This document shows, in pieces, positions 62,127 through 64,000 of a stretch of 64,000 bases of DNA. The notes under the pieces are model-generated. The model saw only the letters and a program-made list of their open reading frames with translations. It was not told the origin of the DNA and ran no database searches. Location of the stretch: NCBI RefSeq assembly GCF_013375555.1, contig NZ_JABXWB010000001.1, forward strand, positions 868,001-932,000, in the 5' to 3' direction. This stretch comes from Sphingobium sp. EM0848. GTDB lineage: Bacteria > Pseudomonadota > Alphaproteobacteria > Sphingomonadales > Sphingomonadaceae. Made by a program: the position numbers and the translations under genes. The first letter of the stretch is position 1. The number at the start of each line of letters is the position of its first letter.

Positions 62127-63104
62127 ATGATTATCGGCTCCATCTGCATGAGCCATTCGCCGCTCATGGATCGCAACCGCGCCGAACCGGAAACGGAACG
62201 GCGTTTCCATGCCGCAGTGCAGGAGACGGCGCGGATATTCAATGCGATGCGGCCGGACTTGATCATCGCCTTCTATCCCGACCATATGAACGGCTTTCAA
62301 TACAATATCCTGCCGCCTTTCTGCATCGGTGCGCGGGCACGGTCACTGGGCGACTATGGGTCGGTGCCAGGGGAATTGCTGGTCGACGAGGACGCTGCGC
62401 TTTCCCTTGCCGCTTCGGTGCTGGAGCAGGGCGTCGACGTCGCGTTGTCGTTCAACATGCTGGTCGATCATGGCGCCACTCAACCGCTCGAACTATTGGC
62501 CAGCGAAAGCACTGTCAGACTGCCGCCGATCCTGCCGGTCTTCATCAACTGTGCGGCGGGGCCGCGCCCGCCCTTCCGCCGTGCCCGCGCGCTCGGTGAG
62601 GCGGTGGGCGAATGGTCCAGGGCGCGGCCCGAACGCATCCTGTTCATGGGCTCGGGCGGCCTGTCCCACGATCCGCCGCTCCCCAATATCGCGACGGCCA
62701 GCCCCGATGCGAAAGAGCGCATGATCGCGGGCGGGGCAACATCCTTCGCCGACCGCATGGTGCGGCAGCGCAATGTCTTCCGGGCCGGAGCAGCGTTCAA
62801 GGACGGGGAAACCGCGCTGCGCGATCTCAATCCCGAATGGGACCGGCATTTTATGGCGGCGATGGCGAATGGCGATACCGCAGTCGCGGATGATTGGACC
62901 GATAGCGAGGTCAGCGAAGCGGGAGGCGGCGGCGCCAATGAAGTGCGCTGCTGGTTGGCAGCCATGGCGGCGCTTTCCCGAGATGGCGCCTACCGAGTGG
63001 CATCTGAATTTTATGAACCCGTCCCCGAATGGATCACCGGCATGGGCCTGATGAGCGCGTGGTCCCAAGCGGCCAGCACTGAACGGGAAACATCGGCGGG
63101 ATAG
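62127..63104 (+). CDS. mhpB: 2,3-dihydroxyphenylpropionate 1,2-dioxygenase
   Basis: A 325-residue class III (LigB-type) extradiol dioxygenase close to E. coli MhpB: CMSHSPLMDRN, FYPDHMNGFQYNILPPFC, VDHGATQPLELL with catalytic H115, and MGSGGLSHDPPLP with the second acid-base His, H181. It uses Fe(II) and O2 to open 2,3-dihydroxyphenylpropionate or 2,3-dihydroxycinnamate. The C-terminus is slightly longer than the E. coli protein (314). Final gene of the operon within the window. Confidence 0.94.
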   Translation: MIIGSICMSHSPLMDRNRAEPETERRFHAAVQETARIFNAMRPDLIIAFYPDHMNGFQYNILPPFCIGARARSLGDYGSVPGELLVDEDAALSLAASVLEQGVDVALSFNMLVDHGATQPLELLASESTVRLPPILPVFINCAAGPRPPFRRARALGEAVGEWSRARPERILFMGSGGLSHDPPLPNIATASPDAKERMIAGGATSFADRMVRQRNVFRAGAAFKDGETALRDLNPEWDRHFMAAMANGDTAVADDWTDSEVSEAGGGGANEVRCWLAAMAALSRDGAYRVASEFYEPVPEWITGMGLMSAWSQAASTERETSAG

Positions 63105-63177
63105 CACTGGCGCGATGCCGCGCGGCAGTGAGGTCGATCGCGACAAAGGCGACCAGCCTCTATGAGCACAGGATCGC

Positions 63178-63828
63178 CTAACCTTTCTCGCCCGGATGAA
63201 GTACGGCGGCTTCCGCCAATTTGTGCAGCAGCGCGCGAAACGCGGAAAGTTCAACGGGATTCGCAGGATCATAGCTGCGCTCTTCTCCCAACTGCCCGCC
63301 ATTGCAGACGTAGAAGAGCGCGCCTCCCGCTACCCCGTTCAGGATATGCATGGCGGAGACAGGGCGGAATGCCCCGACCTCCACGCCCATGGTGATGACC
63401 GCTTCGATATCCCGCAGCGCAGTCTCTGAAAAACGCACCGGATTGTCGCCACGCGGGGCGGAGTCCGCAATCAGTCGCTGGATGATCCGTGCTGCGGCCG
63501 GGCGTTCCACCAGGAAATCAAGCCATGCATCAAGCAGCGCGAGCAATCGCGCCATCGGATCACTGGCGTCCTCCACTCGCTTCAGCACGAAATCATGCAT
63601 CGATGCGAAAATGTCCGCTTCCACCTGATCGTAAAGCTGCTGCTTGCCGGGAAAATAATAGACGATCGAGGGACGGCGGATGCCCACCGCCTGCGCCACA
63701 TCCTCCAGTCGGGCGGCGGCATAGCCCAGATCGGCGAAGACCCGTTCCGCGGCCTCCAATATTGATTGCCGGGTGGCATCGCCGCGTGGCTGCCGCGCCA
63801 CCTGCCTCTCCGCATTCGCCACCGTCAT
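63178..63828 (-). CDS. TetR-family transcriptional regulator
   Basis: A 216-residue regulator with an N-terminal helix-turn-helix (TRQSILEAAERVFADLGYAAARLEDVAQAVGIRRPSIVYYFPGKQQLY, residues about 19-66). Its helical C-terminal ligand domain includes ERPAAARIIQRLIAD. It converges with mhpB and is divergent from the gene starting at 63986. The inverted repeat at 63897-63916 is a good candidate for its operator. Confidence 0.9.
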   Translation of the reverse strand: MTVANAERQVARQPRGDATRQSILEAAERVFADLGYAAARLEDVAQAVGIRRPSIVYYFPGKQQLYDQVEADIFASMHDFVLKRVEDASDPMARLLALLDAWLDFLVERPAAARIIQRLIADSAPRGDNPVRFSETALRDIEAVITMGVEVGAFRPVSAMHILNGVAGGALFYVCNGGQLGEERSYDPANPVELSAFRALLHKLAEAAVLHPGEKG

Positions 63829-63896
63829 TCCTCTCGATTGAGCCTTGCCCTCCTATCCGCATGGCGATGCACGAAAGCAATCTCCAATGTTGATAT

Positions 63897-63916
63897 TCTA
63901 CCTACGTGACGGTAGA
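63897..63916. promoter_or_regulatory. Probable TetR operator
   Basis: TCTACC-TACGTGAC-GGTAGA: perfect 6-base arms around an 8-base spacer, midway between two divergent genes. Size and position suit a TetR dimer that represses both promoters. Confidence 0.6.
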
Positions 63917-63985
63917 CAAACCAGCGACGGGACAAAATGGCGCACAAAAAAGCGCTGGAAAAGCCCGTTTTTGGGGAGAGAGACT

Positions 63986-64000
63986 ATGCCGAATCGCCTG
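63986..64000 (+). CDS. Start of an unidentified gene
   Basis: ATG with GGGGAGAGAG 3-12 bases upstream, coding MPNRL before the window ends. It lies in the promoter region controlled by the TetR gene and may continue the catabolic locus. Only five codons are visible, so no function can be given. Confidence 0.5.

Overview
The window looks like the chromosome of an alphaproteobacterium of the sphingomonad group (Sphingobium, Novosphingobium or Sphingomonas type). The base composition is GC-rich, and the content fits: a large TonB-dependent receptor beside an aromatic catabolic operon, Rieske and extradiol oxygenases, and a fab cluster whose proteins read as alphaproteobacterial. The assignment is an inference from gene content; there is no 16S rRNA gene here. 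I see no transposase, integrase, prophage or CRISPR array.

Layout. (1) 1-7.7 kb: the 5' part of rpsF, a GntP-family permease, an RcnB-like periplasmic protein, a small secreted peptide, and a MacAB-TolC-type export operon on the minus strand (outer-membrane factor, adaptor, ATPase, permease, overlapping or nearly so). (2) 7.8-12.5 kb: fabD, fabG, acpP, fabF and mltG. (3) 12.6-20 kb: a candidate SAM-I/IV-type riboswitch in front of metA, a small membrane protein, a 2'-5' RNA ligase-like protein, a ferredoxin reductase, a secreted TPR protein, tRNA-Asn and a cytochrome P450. (4) 20-29 kb: a surface-adhesion block. After an AT-rich leader comes a four-gene archaic chaperone-usher set (SCPU pilin, chaperone, usher, second SCPU protein). 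It is followed by a PAS protein and a trimeric autotransporter with an overlapping TpgA-like partner. (5) 29-39 kb: corA and a complete kdpFABCDE potassium system with an extra one-helix peptide ahead of kdpF. (6) 39-44.2 kb: a chromate-resistance operon (chrB, chrA, Tat-exported superoxide dismutase, stand-alone ChrB domain, beta-propeller lipoprotein).

(7) 44.2-64 kb is the most interesting part: two plus-strand operons that together look like a pathway for an N-heteroaromatic compound. The first encodes a TonB-dependent receptor, a three-subunit molybdenum hydroxylase (M-S-L order), CoxG and XdhC. After a MarR-type regulator, the second encodes a Rieske oxygenase resembling carbazole dioxygenase and 2-oxoquinoline 8-monooxygenase, its one-component reductase, an M20-like protein with altered metal ligands, an MDR oxidoreductase, a cupin, an amidase and an SDR. 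It ends with clear MhpC and MhpB homologues, then a divergent TetR regulator. This set is what the coumarin route of quinoline degradation would need: 2-hydroxylation, 8-hydroxylation, lactam opening and nitrogen removal, then 2,3-dihydroxyphenylpropionate meta-cleavage. A 15-base motif differing at two positions occurs upstream of both operons, which suggests shared control. The substrate is inferred, not shown.

Most large ORFs antisense to these genes are GC-driven shadows and were left out. Start sites were chosen by ribosome-binding sites, family length and overlap with the upstream gene.
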